DNA of 64,000 nucleotides from Cinclus cinclus (GCF_963662255.1 NC_085059.1:11751234-11815233), one strand, 5' to 3'. Positions 41,860-55,844 are shown, numbered from the stretch's first letter. The notes: generated by a model from the letters alone, not told the origin. A program made the numbers and translations.

Positions 41860-44760
41860 CATAAAATGTAATAACAATGGCAAATTACTCAGAGAGTAAC
41901 CCCAGGTGGATAAAACTGCACTTGATAAACCTGAGCTTTCTCATTAGTAACATTAGTAACAGTGTGTTTATTCATGAAGTACTATATCCATTTTTAGTAG
42001 CTAAGACCAATTATTCCTCCAGCCATGAGCTATGTCACCTTTCCTCATCTTCATCATATCCATCAAACACATGTGACTTGGGAAGGATGAAAATGTTGGG
42101 AAGAGGTAGGGATCAGGCCTGAGAATATTAGATACCTCCCTTCAGCTGTAACAAGCTCCTCTGCTCTTCATGTGATCATAATAACAACAAAAGCTGATTT
42201 ATTCTATTTGAATAACAAATTTTAGTTTTTCATCTTCTGTTTCATTGCATGCTGTGACCTCCCTCCGTGATCAACATCCTTTTCACATTAAAGCTAGCAT
42301 TTACTCTTCCTGATTACTGTTCATCTCCTCTATCCCTTTTCCTGTCCATAACTTCCTTTCTTCCCCCTTTTCAGCCTCACTGAGTTGGATCAGCCAAATG
42401 ATCTGCAATACCTCATGAGCTCTGAAAATATAATTTTAAACTGTTTTTTCTCCCTGGAGTTCTGCATGAGATAAATATCATAAAAATAAAAAATACACCT
42501 ATAAATTTGACTAATAAAAATCTCAGATTTGTCAAAAACATGAGAAATGTCCATGAACAGTGACACACGAATCTCAGTGGTAATGCCAAAATTCTTGGCA
42601 TTTCAGCTGGAACTGGGAACTTACTGAGGGAGCATCTGACATCCTTAGTGATATATTACAGCATCAGTGGTAACTGCTGAGCTCTTTCACTGGCCAAGTA
42701 ACATTCCCTGTTAGCCCCATCACCACTGTATTGAAGTGCAGGTTTGTCATGCAGGTGCTTCTCACACCTGGCTGTTGGATACCCAAACCAACAAATCCTA
42801 AAAGTTTGCAGGTTAAAGCCGAGTTTGTGCTGGGCTGCCCAAGTGCACACTCAACTTGAGCTGAGTAACCCCTGGAGTCCCTCCCTGGCATTAAGGGCAT
42901 GCAGAGCTCAGTCTTGCTGTACTCAAAGGCAGGAACCAGTACTAACCTTGCTGCTGGCTGGGGCACACAGAAATTTACTCTCATGTGTACATGTCTAGCA
43001 CAAGCATAATGTTAATTTGTACACTCAACCAGTGTGGTTTTCCTCCTCGGATTACAAACTGAAAAGATCAATGAAGTTATGACTGTTGTTTTCACTGGAT
43101 GAATAATTACTCCATAGTTAAATAATGTTATCAGGTGTATTATCAGACAGAAGAACTGTTTTCAGGAAACTGTCATAAATGTGAGCAATTAACAATTTTT
43201 CAGTTCAACAGTGAATGCATCTGTATCAGGACTGAATGAGTGAGAAGCACTCGGGGCCTGTCACAGCAGTGATTGATCTCAGCCATGCAGAGTGAGAGGG
43301 AGTTTCCACCTTCACAAGGGAGGCTCCCCAGCACAGAATCACTGGGCTTATGCTGTGGGGCACTGCCCAGCAAGTTTGACTCAAATTTTACTATCAAAAA
43401 TAATCTTCAAAAAATTCATCTGAACCTCCTCAGAAGAACAGTTATTCCAGAAACATCATCACCTTCCAAACATCAGATACATTACAAGTCATTCTCAACA
43501 GTATGATGCTTAAATTGACCATTCTTGTGATGGAGCTGTTCCTATATGAAGTCCCTCAATGTAACTTTTCATAAACAGCCCTCTCTGTCCTGACTGTAGT
43601 TACATTTCCTTCAACAAATCTTATCTATTACAGCAGAAAATAATATTTTTTCTTCTAGTAGGCAGAAGAATTTCACTGGCATAGTTCCTACAGCTCTACT
43701 TTTTTGACAGTGTCCAGCTGAAGACAGTCAGGAAACCTACCAAAATCTTCCAGGAATTACTCTTGTATAATTCATATACCAAGTGAAAGAATTTCCACAA
43801 TGAGGGCGTGTGCATTACAGTAGCCTTGAGATAGGGCTGACTTCTTCCAAAACAAGTTCTTCTGGTATTATGGGACTATTTAATGTACTTCTGCACTAAA
43901 GAAAATAAGTCTTGCTCTCACTGTACTATGAAACCAGTTAGCAGGAGGCACCATAAGCTGGTGAACAAATCAGGAGACAGGAGAGGATGTCTCTTGTATC
44001 TGTTTAAAGATCTTCAAGGCCATTTCAATTCCCACTTCCTCTTCTGTGAAGTGCTACACCTACTATTAATTTTGCTAGTTATATGAGCAGATTGTCTAAA
44101 GTAAAATATACTTTCTTTGAAGTATGAGGTATCTTAGAGAGTAAAGTCACATTAGGAAAATAAATTCTTTATTATGTCTGTGAAAACATTTCTGGGCAGT
44201 GCTACTGAATGAAAATACTTGCATTTTGTTCATCTGTTTAAATGTTAATGCTTTCTACATATAATCCAGAAGAAATATATATACACATATACACATTCCT
44301 TGTAGAGAGGGTAGCTTCTCTAAAAAAAATACTGATAGAGGGTGTGTGTAACATGGCTTTTCACTTGTCTCAGGAGATTCTGCAGTGTTCAATGTCTTGC
44401 AGACACAAAGGTAATTTCACTTAATCTGAAAAGCAGCTCTGTGTAAGATGGCAGAATCACAGCACTGGACAGTAAGATTTCTAGATGAGGGAGTGACTGA
44501 ATGTATCCACATGAAACTACTAATATGTATTTTTCAAGTAAGGGTGCTACCAGCAAAGTACAGCTTATTGTGAAGTAAGACTATGTATGTAGCAGATGCT
44601 GGTAGTCCCTATGCATCCAATTCATTTCTACTTCCCTTTTTTCATAATGGGATTGTGAATTGTTCTTTTTTGATTTTGTAATTAAAGGGTAGAACAGATG
44701 GAGAGGACTCGAAGAGCTGCATCCATTAATTTAATGTAGAGAATGTCTCTATGTTATAAT

Positions 44761-44797
44761 TTATAATGGGATTTTATAAGTTATAATGGGATTTTAC
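44761..44797. repeat. 20-bp tandem duplication
   Basis: TTATAATGGGATTTTA occurs twice, at 44761 and 44781, separated by TAAG. Confidence 0.85.
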
Positions 44798-45383
44798 TTG
44801 AGTGAAATAAAACTCTACAGTGTAGTGCTTGGGAATGTTTACTATGTGAGCAGCTTCACTGTTGAAAAGATTTCACTGAGTCATGCTATGACTCTCTGCC
44901 AAATACCAATCATATGACCAAGCCAGCTAGAAAAGGGTGTTTCTTCATGCCAGTACATTTTACATGCCAGCCTACACTGAACCTTTTTTGGCTGTTCACC
45001 TGTGGATTTTATGTGGCAGCAAAGGGGGGACCATATAATCTGTCTGCATGTGTTTAAAAAAAGAGTAGATGCCAAGAAGCACAGGCCAGCTGGTCTAGTA
45101 TTAAGAATAGTGTAACCAGAGGGGTTGGGTTTGACATGACTTCCTAAGTAGATTAAAGGCAGACAAACCAAACCAAACATTGATTCTGGTAAAAAGCAGT
45201 GAATATCTTGCCAGTTCCAGGAATCAAGATTCTACCCAGGAGATAACAAGCAATTTCAAAAGTGCAGAGAACAAACTTCCTTATGTTTTAATTTCTACAG
45301 TTAAGACAGAAAAAGAAAATCCAAAAGTAGATGAATGAGTTTTATATGCAGCAGTGGACACTGCTAGATTTCCCTAAATCTCG

Positions 45384-45415
45384 TAAATTATTTATACTTA
45401 ATTGTAAATAATTTA
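45384..45415. repeat. AT-rich inverted repeat (11-bp arms)
   Basis: TAAATTATTTA and TAAATAATTTA are separated by 10 bp, 65 bp before the larger palindrome. Confidence 0.75.
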
Positions 45416-45478
45416 GTGAAACTTGTTTTAGCTACACTTTGGGAAATTTCTATTTTATTCCTGTTTTTTAGATAGATA

Positions 45479-45523
45479 TGTACCTTTACATAGATAAATG
45501 TTTTTTATCTATGTAAAGGTACA
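45479..45523. repeat. Perfect 20-bp-arm palindrome with 5-bp loop
   Basis: The left arm 45479-45498 (starting TGTACCTTTACA) is the exact reverse complement of the right arm 45504-45523 (ending TGTAAAGGTACA), with loop TGTTT. The stem does not continue into the flanks. At 45 nt it is shorter than usual pre-miRNA hairpins. Confidence 0.95.
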
Positions 45524-46397
45524 GCAATTGTCTTGTGTTAGTGATTCTTTACTCAGCAAGCTCCAGCTGTCAATACATAATACCCCTCTCCTACACAGCT
45601 CACCATGGCTAGCAATCAATACATTGTCTCCTGCATACAAAGGCTACTCCTCTGATAATCAGTCACTAGGATAGGGATGAAATCATCAGGCAAAATAGTA
45701 CTAGAAAGAACACAAGGGCTCACAATGGGCTCAAGTGTCTCTTGCCACAACCCTTAACTCCAACTAAAATATCCTGGAGATTAACTTGCCTCGGTGACTA
45801 CTGAGTAAGGAAGATAATGGGACAAGCACACATAGCACAGAAAGTTTAAATTATATTTCCCATCAGTGTGATCTGTGAAATCACTGTTAGGCTGCATGGA
45901 AATAATTGAGAGGTCACAAGGGGATTATATGAGCATTTATGTTTCATTCTGTCTTGAGTGTGTTCAGCTCCATTGATATCAACCAAATTGTTTCCATCTT
46001 CAGTAATGCTGCATTTGCCCATAGGCTTTGAAAAAACAATATGTTTATTAACTGTACATATTTATTTGTCACCAAGACCTCAGGTTTTCAAATTTTCAGA
46101 ATTCAACTACTGAATGTACTGAAACTTCTCTGACTGGTGTAAGGAATTGAAAAACAGAATGGTTAATGGTTTCAGAACAGAACACACCTCACCTCCCTCA
46201 GAACAAAGCAGAGCATTGCTTTAAATGGCAGCAGGCTTTGCCAGGAAATCTGGTATAGGGTGCCCAAATCCTTACCTACCACTGGATGAGATGTGTCACT
46301 TCCTTTCCCCTGCTTTCCTTTGTCTTCCCTATACTTCTGTAGCTCTCAGCTGAGGAATGGCTCTTGATCTGGCTTTCTCACTTCCCTACTTTAACTA

Positions 46398-47883
46398 TGT
46401 AATAGTTTGGGTTTGCCAATTGTAATATATTTACCTTTTGTTGTGAAATAGGAGTAAAAGTAAAGCAGGCCTAAAACTTAAAAGTGGATAAAGAAAAAAA
46501 CCCCTTTATTAACAACACAAATAATATTAATAATAATAAATTCAGAACAGATTTTTAGACCAGTCCTTCTTTCCCCTTTCTCACAGCTTAACAACATACA
46601 GAGACACTTCAGTCAATTCCTTACTGAGATAACCTATTTCACTTCACTTTAGGGAGAGGAGTTCCTTCTTGTTCAGTTATAAGGATTTTTTTCAAGAGGG
46701 AAACAACCAGTTCTCTCCTGACTCCACTATTTTTACAACTAACAGTCGCCTGCAATCTGCCATTATGAATTTCTTCCCACTTCACAGCCTTCCCAGAGCT
46801 GAGTTGCAGGCCACGTTAAAAAGTCATGGGGTATTACTTTTAAGGATGAGCTACTCAAAGGCAAAAGCTCTCTTTTGCTCACTTCTCTCTCTGTTCATAC
46901 ATTATTCCCAGGAACAGAGATCCCCGTCTTTTCCCCTGGGGCAAAGGATTCTTCAAACACTTTACACCTTGCTCCACCCCACCATGTCTCTCTTTTTTCA
47001 TGGTTTCAAGGAATTTTTTCATGCAGTACAGTCCACCCCTATAACTTACAAAAAGATATTTCAGCCAACTTTCATGGCATCTCCTCATTCTCCTTCCATT
47101 TAGAAACTTAGCTTTTATTTAATTGACTTTAGTGTATCCTTTCTGTTCTTCTCCCTCTCACCCAAGGAAAGATGGAAGTCTGTAAGTCTTATCTGAGCAC
47201 TGAAAAAAATAAATTAAAATCTCACACAGAAGTCGCAGGGTTTTGGCCAGGCCATGCTGGAGCTGTGTCAGGATCTCAGGCCGCCCAGGCCACACTGGAG
47301 GGTCAGGATGAAAACTGCAAAGCGCAGCCAGAGGAGAAATGGGTGCCAAGGCTGTGTCTCCACGGTTCCCCCGGCGCTGCCCGCCCCCAGCTCCAGCCGC
47401 AGCCCGGGGGTTCTCCCTCTGCCCTGCCCAGCACACAAAGCCCTGGGGGCTCTCCCGAACCGGGCCCGGCTGCCTCCCCCCAGCCCGTGAGGGCGGCCGG
47501 GCGGGCTCGGCCACCCCAGGGCTGCTCCGAGCCGGGGCAGGGCAGGGACACACCGGGAAAAGGCGAGAATCCCAGCAATGGGCTCTGCTCCCCTTGGCCA
47601 CTGGGGCCCCTGGTTAAAAACGGGGCCCGGCAGCCTCCGGAACCCAACCCTGCCTGGCCCGGGCCAGGTCAGTGTTACCTCGTGAAAGGCCAGAAATGCA
47701 AGAGAGCTTTCCCGGCGTTTACTTGCTTCAAATGTGATTCACGGAGCGAACCGACTTCTCCAATTGGTTTCTCAGGCTGTCAACAACTAAACCAGTCTTC
47801 AACTGGTCCCATCAATTCACAGAGGAAGTTCTCATAGAAAAAACTTTCCTAGTGTGCCCTCCCCTGAGGGTAAAACCCGCACA
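46398..47883 (-). mobile_element. Solo LTR of an endogenous retrovirus (ERVL-like), about 1.49 kb
   Basis: The plus strand starts TGTAATAGTTTGGG and ends ACCCGCACA (TG...CA). An identical 5-bp direct repeat AACTA flanks it at 46393-46397 and 47884-47888. Orientation is taken from AATAAA on the minus strand at 46510-46505, about 110 bp from the left end, which makes that end U5 and puts the GC-rich promoter-like part (about 47330-47680) in U3. A 5-bp duplication fits ERVL-type elements; the class is inferred from that. Long frames here (up to 221 codons at 47172-47837) are GC-driven and match no viral gene. No internal region is present. Confidence 0.8.
47330..47680. promoter_or_regulatory. 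CpG-rich core of the solo LTR
   Basis: G+C and CpG are far above the flanks, and the block lies wholly inside the LTR boundaries. It is therefore a retroviral U3 promoter segment rather than a host gene island. Confidence 0.6.
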
Positions 47884-50800
47884 AACTATAACCTCATCCT
47901 TCCTCCCCTCAAAAAGGACTTTTAGTTTGGACAAGTATTCACACCATTTAATCAAAACCATGGTTTTAGTGAGCAGTCATTTTGGCATCATTTTGTTGCT
48001 CTTCAAACCACAGCAGAACACATTCCATGAGATAATTAGGGGATGTGTTCAAGGGATTCCAGGGGAGATGCAAGTTCTGAATTTTAACAGAATGTTTGGA
48101 TATCTGATGTAATTTTGTCTCAACACAGCCTGTGTAAGCTCCCTATGCAACAGAACAAAGGACAGAATTAACCAATGAGTCCAAAAGCCTTACACAAGAA
48201 AAATAACAATTTTCTTTCCAACAGCTGGTAAAGCATTTTCCCTGTTGGATCTGTCTGTAACACCCCAAACCAACCAGAAAGGAAATGTTAGACACCCTAC
48301 AAAATAATGCTTGGTGCAGGTAAGGGTGTTCTTTGCCTGACACATTCGCTGAAGATCAGGTTTTTCACTTGGAAAATACACTTCTGCAATTAAGCAGCTG
48401 TGATGTTTTTATTAAACATTTACCTCTCTATGCAATAAAATACTTAGTAATTTTATTATCAGCTCCTCTGCAGAAAATCCAAATAGACAGAAACTTATGG
48501 CAAAGAGCAGAACTCCCAGAGCTGCATGGTGGGTATGAGTGTGCTAAAGCCTCTTGCACAGCTCATGAGTAACTCTCTGCTCTGTGATCTGGATGTACCT
48601 TCACAGAATCTCTGAGTGCAACAGATATTTCTGTATTGGGTAGTTATTCCCCCTTATTCACTAAAGAACCTTTCCCCCCACCCAGTTTTCTTCCAGCCAA
48701 GAGGTTCCTGCTTGTGTTAGGATTTCCTCTTTCCATGGTGTACTGTTTGCTAGCTCTGCAGAGTAGTGGGAGGCATGCAGCATACAGGAAAGAATTTCTG
48801 ATTTCCCAGGGCCAAAGCATTTAACAGCAGAAATTAGCTGATTATCTGGTCTTCTCTGACCACTCTTCTAAAACCTGATAATTGCTTAGATCTGAACACA
48901 ATGAGCACATTTCTAAAATTATTCAGATACTGGTATTTTGTATGAAAAGTGCCATGTTTTATTACCAACTCTAGAATAGCATTTTCCATCAGTAGTTCTC
49001 AGTGGGCTTTGTAAAGTCAATACCACGTCATAGGTGAGGAATCAGTGTTCAGCAATGAGATTATTTACCCCAAACCATCTCAACCAGCAACATAATAAGG
49101 AAGGAACACGATACAGACAGGCTGGAATCAGGTCCAGCTGGTCATTTAAAATGGAAAATATGTTGGGTTTTTTTGTTTTGTTTTTTGTTGTTTGGGGTTT
49201 TTTTTGGAGGATTTGCTAGTTCAGCCTCACTTACACATTTGTTTTTTTCAGCCTTATAGATACTGTTTTTCTTTCTGGGATCTTTAAGGTAAGTTTTTCC
49301 TTCTTCTGAGAGAGATTCAGTGAATGAAATCTGTTTTTCTGAGCCTCAACTCTAACCCCAAGCCCATGGAAGCTTTTTCTGGATTGGGTGACATTAAGCC
49401 CCCAATTCCCTACTTACCCCAGGCCCTCAAAATAAATTTTTAGATAAGATTATACAGGAAAATGCATTAGGAGGGGAAGAGCATTTAAAAATAGCCTAGC
49501 ATCTAAATCTGGATGTAATCTCCTCTAATTCTCCCAGTATCTGAGCACAGGGCATGAGGCTATACTAGACTGGTCTTGGTAAATTCAGGCCATGTGCCAG
49601 ATACACAATTTGCAAATAGTAACAGCTGGAAGCAAATCACAAGCCAGGGAGCAAAAAGGAAAGGGCAGCACTATCCTACTGATTAAATTTAATCAACAAT
49701 GCAAGAATAAAGAGGAAGAAATTAAGATGCACCAAGATTGTCCTAATTTTGATGGTGTGACTTCTAGTTGCCATGAAACATGCAAAACTGTTAATATTTC
49801 AAAATTTTATATTGTAATGGCTGAATTTGGGTAGTTATTGTGTTTTAAAAACAAAATAAAATAAATATTTGTTTTAAACTTGAACATAACAGGGCTGCTT
49901 ATTTTTTAACTCTGTTAATTTTTTTAACATTCCAGATTTTTCACAGCTTTTTGCTATGTCCTACTATCCAGCTTAGGTTGCTTGTACTTTTTTTTCCCTA
50001 GCAGTATCAGTGACCACCTGGAAAATGCAACAGGGGAAAGCTAATGAAAAATTTTAAATATGTGACAATACATAGGAAAATTGATGGCAAGAGGAGCTGG
50101 AATTTACATCCTAATTCTTGTGATGAACAGACTTGTAGACTTCACAACTCATTAACTCTTCCAGTTTCCTTATTGCTGTTTTGAGTTTTGCTGCTCAGCA
50201 AGATTCTTTAAATACTTTACAGACACCTCATGATACCAGATAACGTCATAGTTAAGCAGAAATTGCTTTCCCTCAAAAATATAGGATGGACAAGGGAGCC
50301 CCTACAACACATACAGTCTCAATAATACATTTTCAGTACAACCAAACTCCTTCCAGTTTCAGTTGAACATGTGGAACACCAGTTTAACTCATCTCCTCTA
50401 AGTATTTTCCTAGTTCCAGTTTATTTTACTGCCTCTACAGGTAACTTACGCTCAGTTACAATCTTGGATCATGCTGTGGTGACTTGGCTGTTAATGTGTA
50501 ACTGCTCCTCTTGCTGCAGATCCACCATCACTCAGGGCTGGTAACAGAAAACAAGAAGATAACTATAAAATACCTACTAATTTTCTGTTAGCTTTTTTGT
50601 TTGTTTGCAATTTATGTTCTCCAAGTAGATCTTCCTCCCAGAAATGCATGTTTACATGCTTTCCCTATTCTTATGCTATTGTGCCAATTCCTCATGTGTT
50701 TTCTGTGTGTACTAATCCCTGTAGCATGCCATTAACTCATGGTGCACTAAATTATTTTAGGCATGGATATTGGAGAAACAGAATTAAAACAAGACTTCAG

Positions 50801-52995
50801 TATAATAACTATGCAGTTACTTTTTGTTTATTTTTTTTTCTTTAGATACTGAATGGGCCAAAGTCACTGTCGGGGTTTCAGTGTTCAAAGCCAAGGCTGT
50901 GGTTCTATGTCCTGGGTGAAGCTGCCCCTCTTTACACTTTCTCCGTATCCAGGCCACAGTCTCAGTGGTTACACAGCCTCTCCATGAGATTTCTTGCAGG
51001 AAAAGCATCCAAGATCAGAATACCCATCTTTGGTCAGGTTATTTCAATTCAGATCAGGTCCTTGTGCAACCCCACATGCAATTACACCAGCACACCTTAG
51101 GGAAAGATGTGGGACTGGAGAGAAACGATGTGACTTTGGGCTGCAGCAGGCAGAGCTGCTGCCAAGAGAGACATTGATCAAGCTGTACCAAATATTTGTT
51201 TTGAAATAATTTTGAAATATATTTTCAGAATACTTGCAAAGGAAATGTGTTTAGTTGTTGGGATAAAATATTTAGCCCAAGCTAAATCTGCCCCCTAACT
51301 ATACAGAATAAACAGATACAAAATTATACTACAGAGTCTAAATAGGTAATTTCACTGTTCATATTTAAATATCAGCTGTTTAACAAAAAAAAATTAAATA
51401 AATATTTTTGATTACTCATATCTGTCACCCTGCTCACCAAACTACAGCTCACAATCAGTGTTTAGAAGTGAAGAGGCTTCCTGGGCAACACTGGACCTCT
51501 AACTCAAGCATGTAATCACTTCACTATAAAACCAAAGCCAGCTTTTGGCTAAAATGTCCTGTCTCACTTTTTTACAGCAGCTTTGTTTTTGTTAATGATG
51601 CTGGGACTAGAAAACTTAAAAAAACAGAGGTAGTTGAGAAACCATACCCTGTAAAAATTTGTTGTTTAAAGATTAGCATGTAAGAAAATACCTTTTGTTC
51701 AAACTATATGGAATGTTTTTCACCTGGCAACTGTTTTCCCTTTAAACCTGAACTAAAAATAATCCTGTTGACTGTTCCAGTTCAGGAAATTCCTATGAGC
51801 CAAGTTTTCTTGTTTTTTTTTTCAGGGGCTGTTGTTCTAAGTTAAGTCAGCTCAGCAACTGCTGACTCCACAATCACAACTGCTTTCATACAACCTTCAT
51901 TTACTTTCTTTTATTTTTGAAAACCATGACAAAACATCAGCTGTAACACTCAGTCCAGCATTTTCTTAACATATCTAGAATAAAACAGCAGAGGATCATC
52001 TGCAAGACAAGTATTCCATACCAATGCACAGCCCCCTAAAGGGTGTCTCATATCCCTACCTGGAAAGTCCTTTAACAAGTAAAGATGTTTTCTCATGCTG
52101 GTGTTTAAAATCACCAATGGGTTGTAACGAAAAGAACAATTTTATGCAGCAATAAATATTTTAAGAAGAGCAGTTATCACCTTCCTAAATCCTGTACCAT
52201 TCTGACAGGCATTAAAATCAGCATTTCTCATCTTTCAGTAGATCTACATCTCTGCTGTTACTCTGTGCTTTGAAGGAGAATTTGATTTTGTTTCTTGTGA
52301 AAAGTTGGCTCTCAGGTCTGGTAAGAATCCGATAACAAATGGTGATGTTTTAAGTTACATTAAATAAAATTTTCTCTTAAACCATATGCCAGCATCTAAA
52401 GTAAATCTGCTATTAAACAGCTCAGAGAGCCAAATCCCTCAGGAGTAGTCGCAAGGATAATGGCAATTGTGTGCATTAGAAATGGAGCTTATTAGCAAAG
52501 GACACAACCAATCGTTGTCCTTCGCAGCAAAAATCCCAACACCACGTCCGTGTAAAAGACGTGGACGAACACACCCGTGTTTACAATTCCCCCAGGATTT
52601 CCCAGGGAGAACGCAAAAATGCGCAGCTGGTTGGAGTATCCTCACTAGAAGGGGATAGGGAGATGGGACCGTAGCCAGCCTTGGGACTGATGGAAGAAAT
52701 CCGTGCATTTCCAAAGGCTCCACAGCCACACCTGCTGGCTTGGAGGGCTTGGCACAACACGGGTGAAACCCAGGAATTTTTAGAGAAATCACTCCATAAT
52801 AGTGCTTAATGCTGTGTCACGCCATGGTGCCCTCAGGGTGTCAGAAAAATGGTCAACATTTTAAAAGATCTCACTTTAAAAGCGCTGTATAGAGAGGTTC
52901 TTGTGAAAACCTCTTTGTGGCCAAGCCAAGCATTAAACAAGTTAAAAATTAGAAATTACATTTCCTAAGATCCCACAACCTGTCAGTGCTTCTTT

Positions 52996-53042
52996 ACACT
53001 AAATACATTAAAAATACATTAAATACACTAAATACATTAAAA
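52996..53042. repeat. AT-rich imperfect tandem repeat
   Basis: The unit (AC)ACTAAATACATTAAA is repeated with a shortened middle copy. Confidence 0.8.
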
Positions 53043-53372
53043 GATGATTGCATGGTATGTGCTATTCAACTGGAGAATTTGGTCACCCTTTACTCATCCT
53101 CTGTCTGGGTGGCAACAAAGTTTTCTTTCACTGTTCACTGGGTGATTTCTTCACTTTGCAAAGGGTCAAATCTGGTGCTTTTCCATGATACAGTTATGCC
53201 TTTTGAGGAGCAGGCTCAGAAAACTGAAGACTTGGCCACTTTCTCTGAGTCTATTCTTGTATAGGAGAACAAATAATCAATGTTTTGTGAAAGATCTTGT
53301 AGAAATTTAGGGACATACAGGCTTTGGGGGATCTTTTAGGACATTCTTGGGCTCCACTGAATATTTTTCCTT

Positions 53373-53377
<5 letters not shown>

Positions 53378-53419
<42 letters not shown>
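53378..53419. repeat. (CA)21 microsatellite
   Basis: An uninterrupted CA dinucleotide run, likely length-polymorphic. Confidence 0.95.
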
Positions 53420-53422
<3 letters not shown>

Positions 53423-55844
53423 CAAGGACAGTTTGTTCTACAGAAGCAGTTTATGAATGTGTACATAGTTATGGACTGATATCTGTTCATATCATTAGAT
53501 AATCCATAAATTAATATCATCAGGTGATTAAGAGTCTTCTCATCTAGTGCTATTCAGTGTCTGTTCTCTACTTAAATTATCTCCTTTTTTTTTGTCATTG
53601 CACCTACTTTAGTAACATCTGGGATGTCTGGGCTTTATTCTGTTGCTGTGTAACCTAGTTCACAGTTTTTGGCGCATCGTTTTGAATAGGTACAATAGGT
53701 GGGTGGAAGGTGAGTTATTATTTTAGCTCCTAGTTCTAGGGTAGGTAAGGGCCCCAGAGTTTTATCTAAATTATGACTGAGAAATTATTCCCTCTAGGAG
53801 GACTGCTGGCTGAGGACTGTCCCAAAATACTCTTCTAATTTGCTAGATAGAGGTTATGAATGGACTGTGAGGATAGGTGAGGCTGTTTCACCTCTCTTTA
53901 ACTAGTCCTTGTATCTTTATTTCCAAACTGCATTTATGTGAGCTGCCCTACCCTTTATGTTTCTGAGGATGTGATTCACACTCATGAACAGAGCCTGTAG
54001 TTCTTAGTTTTTGAGCATGGAGTAGGAAATTAGATAGGTAAGATCATCAACTTAAAACTTCTGGGCAGCCAGGAAAATGCAGCATCTCTGACTGCAAATT
54101 ATTCCTCCAACATATAAGATCTTGTCTAAGTGTGTCAGAAGACACAATGGGTTTTCAGCTCAGCCCAGGTGGCTTTGGACTCCCTGCCAGCAGTGTTTCC
54201 AAAGCTGATTTTAACATATTCACATCCATAAGTTCCTCTTCTGCATATCTGAGGGATATTGTCCAACTTTAAGATTGTCAGTCCAGAGCTTCTTAAACTA
54301 AAGAGCCCACATGAGAAAAGTAGGATCCCTATCTTCCGTAAACAGTTTGTAATGTCTGATTAAATAGTTTAATTATTGCCTAATTTGAGTCATATGAAGC
54401 ATTTTCTTCGAATCTCTGCTTCTCTTCCTTGGCTGTTCAGATGAAAAACAGATGCTTCCAACATAAACAAATAAATCCAATATCTGAAATTGATGGACTG
54501 ATACCCCTCTAAAGCCAGAGGAAGAGACCAACTTCCTGCATCATGTTTTCATTCTGAAAGACTATCCTCCATCCCTCCATTTCTATTTAGCTTCCAGCTA
54601 CCAGAGCTGGGTGGTGGTGGCCACTTCTGAAGGGGGACACTTCATAATGTCCCTTTATGCTGTCTCTGTGGGATTCATCTTACATGGAAAATAAAAGAAA
54701 CCCAAATAAGCATACAAAGAGAAAATAATCTTCCTGAAATCTCTGAAAATGTTTGTGAAGGATTTTGAAAGGTTACAAAGACTTCTGAGGAATCTAAGTA
54801 GCCTAATAGATAAATTGTTTTCCCTTCCTCCTCTCCAAAGCCCCATTTCATTTTAAGTGTTTAACTTAGCTGTTGAAACTCAACACTTTCTGCAAATGTA
54901 CCTGTGACACTAAGTCAATCCATCATCAACAAAATCAATTACTCTGGAGATTTTAACAAATCCCACTACAACTATCAGAGATTTGGAAGGACAGAAAGAG
55001 AGAGAGAAGGAGTTACCCCTTCTGTAATTGAGCTGTGGGGGAAAACTTGGCCTCTGGTCTTTCCTTTTCCCTGTCCCCAAGAAATGAATGAGATCCTCCA
55101 TTCCTCTGCAGCAACTGCATTTTCTGTTGCAATAGAAACAATAAGTCAGAAGAGCCTGCTGCTGGTGAAAGCTTCACTGGGCTGTCTTCAACAGAGTGCT
55201 TCGTAATTTTTGTTTGAGTTTTTGTGGTGTTAATCAGTTATTAAAAATGTCTGGTATCACCACGAGCATTCTGGATTTGTAAAAAAAGATTTTTGCTTGT
55301 CGTTTATTTTAAGGCTTAATGAATAAGCTTTCTTTGTGGAAGAAGACATTTTAGGTATGCTCTTAAAAATGAAATAGAGCAAGCTAGTGAAAAAGAAAAT
55401 GCATCTCAATTAGATTATTCTTCCTCCATCTGTTCTCTCAGATCTTTATATGGCAGGAAATTGCCTATTGGATTTTTGATTTTGCTTAATGGAAATGGAA
55501 AAATTTAAATCCATTCCCACTGACATCAGGGGAAACAAAATTCACTGTCTGAACAGAACACTTTTTTTTTTTAAACATTAGTGTTTGCAACTGCATCTCA
55601 GTGAATATATTAATTATAACATCAGTGAATTTAAATTAACTGAAATACTTAGAAAACTGTGGACTGGCACTTACACTTCTGAGTTTCCTTGGAATTTCTG
55701 AAAATCCCAACTTCTCTAATTAGCAACTTCTGATACACCATTCTTCCTGGGTGGACAACCCACTTAAACCCTGGAATTCCCCATATGACTTTAGGGCAGC
55801 AGATGGTAACTAGGTGGGATTTCTAACAGGAAGTGGGGTGTCTA

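Larger units (their letters stand above)
36301..45383. other. Intergenic PPP2CA-UBE2B, left part, no gene seen
   Basis: AT-rich unique sequence. I see no exon with homology. It includes a T-rich tract (about 40697-40742) and a TA-rich microsatellite (41824-41859), with small open frames only. Confidence 0.55.
47889..55844. other. Intergenic PPP2CA-UBE2B, middle part, no gene seen
   Basis: AT-rich DNA with small tandem repeats and a CA microsatellite. If CDKL3 once lay here, its C-terminal exons would be expected in this stretch on the minus strand; I could not recognise them. Confidence 0.5.

Noticed and set aside
45479..45523. Palindrome considered as a microRNA precursor
   Set aside because: The stem-loop is only 45 nt, with a perfect stem and no lower stem. 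It lacks the usual pre-miRNA length and mismatches, so it is reported as a palindrome instead.
47172..47837. 221-codon plus-strand open frame
   Set aside because: It lies wholly within the solo LTR, is Pro/Gly/Ala-rich because of GC content, and overlaps long frames on the other strand.
52986..53264. 92-codon plus-strand open frame
   Set aside because: It begins inside an AT-rich tandem repeat and resembles no protein family I know.
54235..54310. Minus-strand CTTAAAGTTGG resembling the CDKL3 peptide LKVGNL
   Set aside because: The match is only about 12-15 bases. For a minus-strand gene it would lie downstream of the exon it should precede, so the order is wrong.
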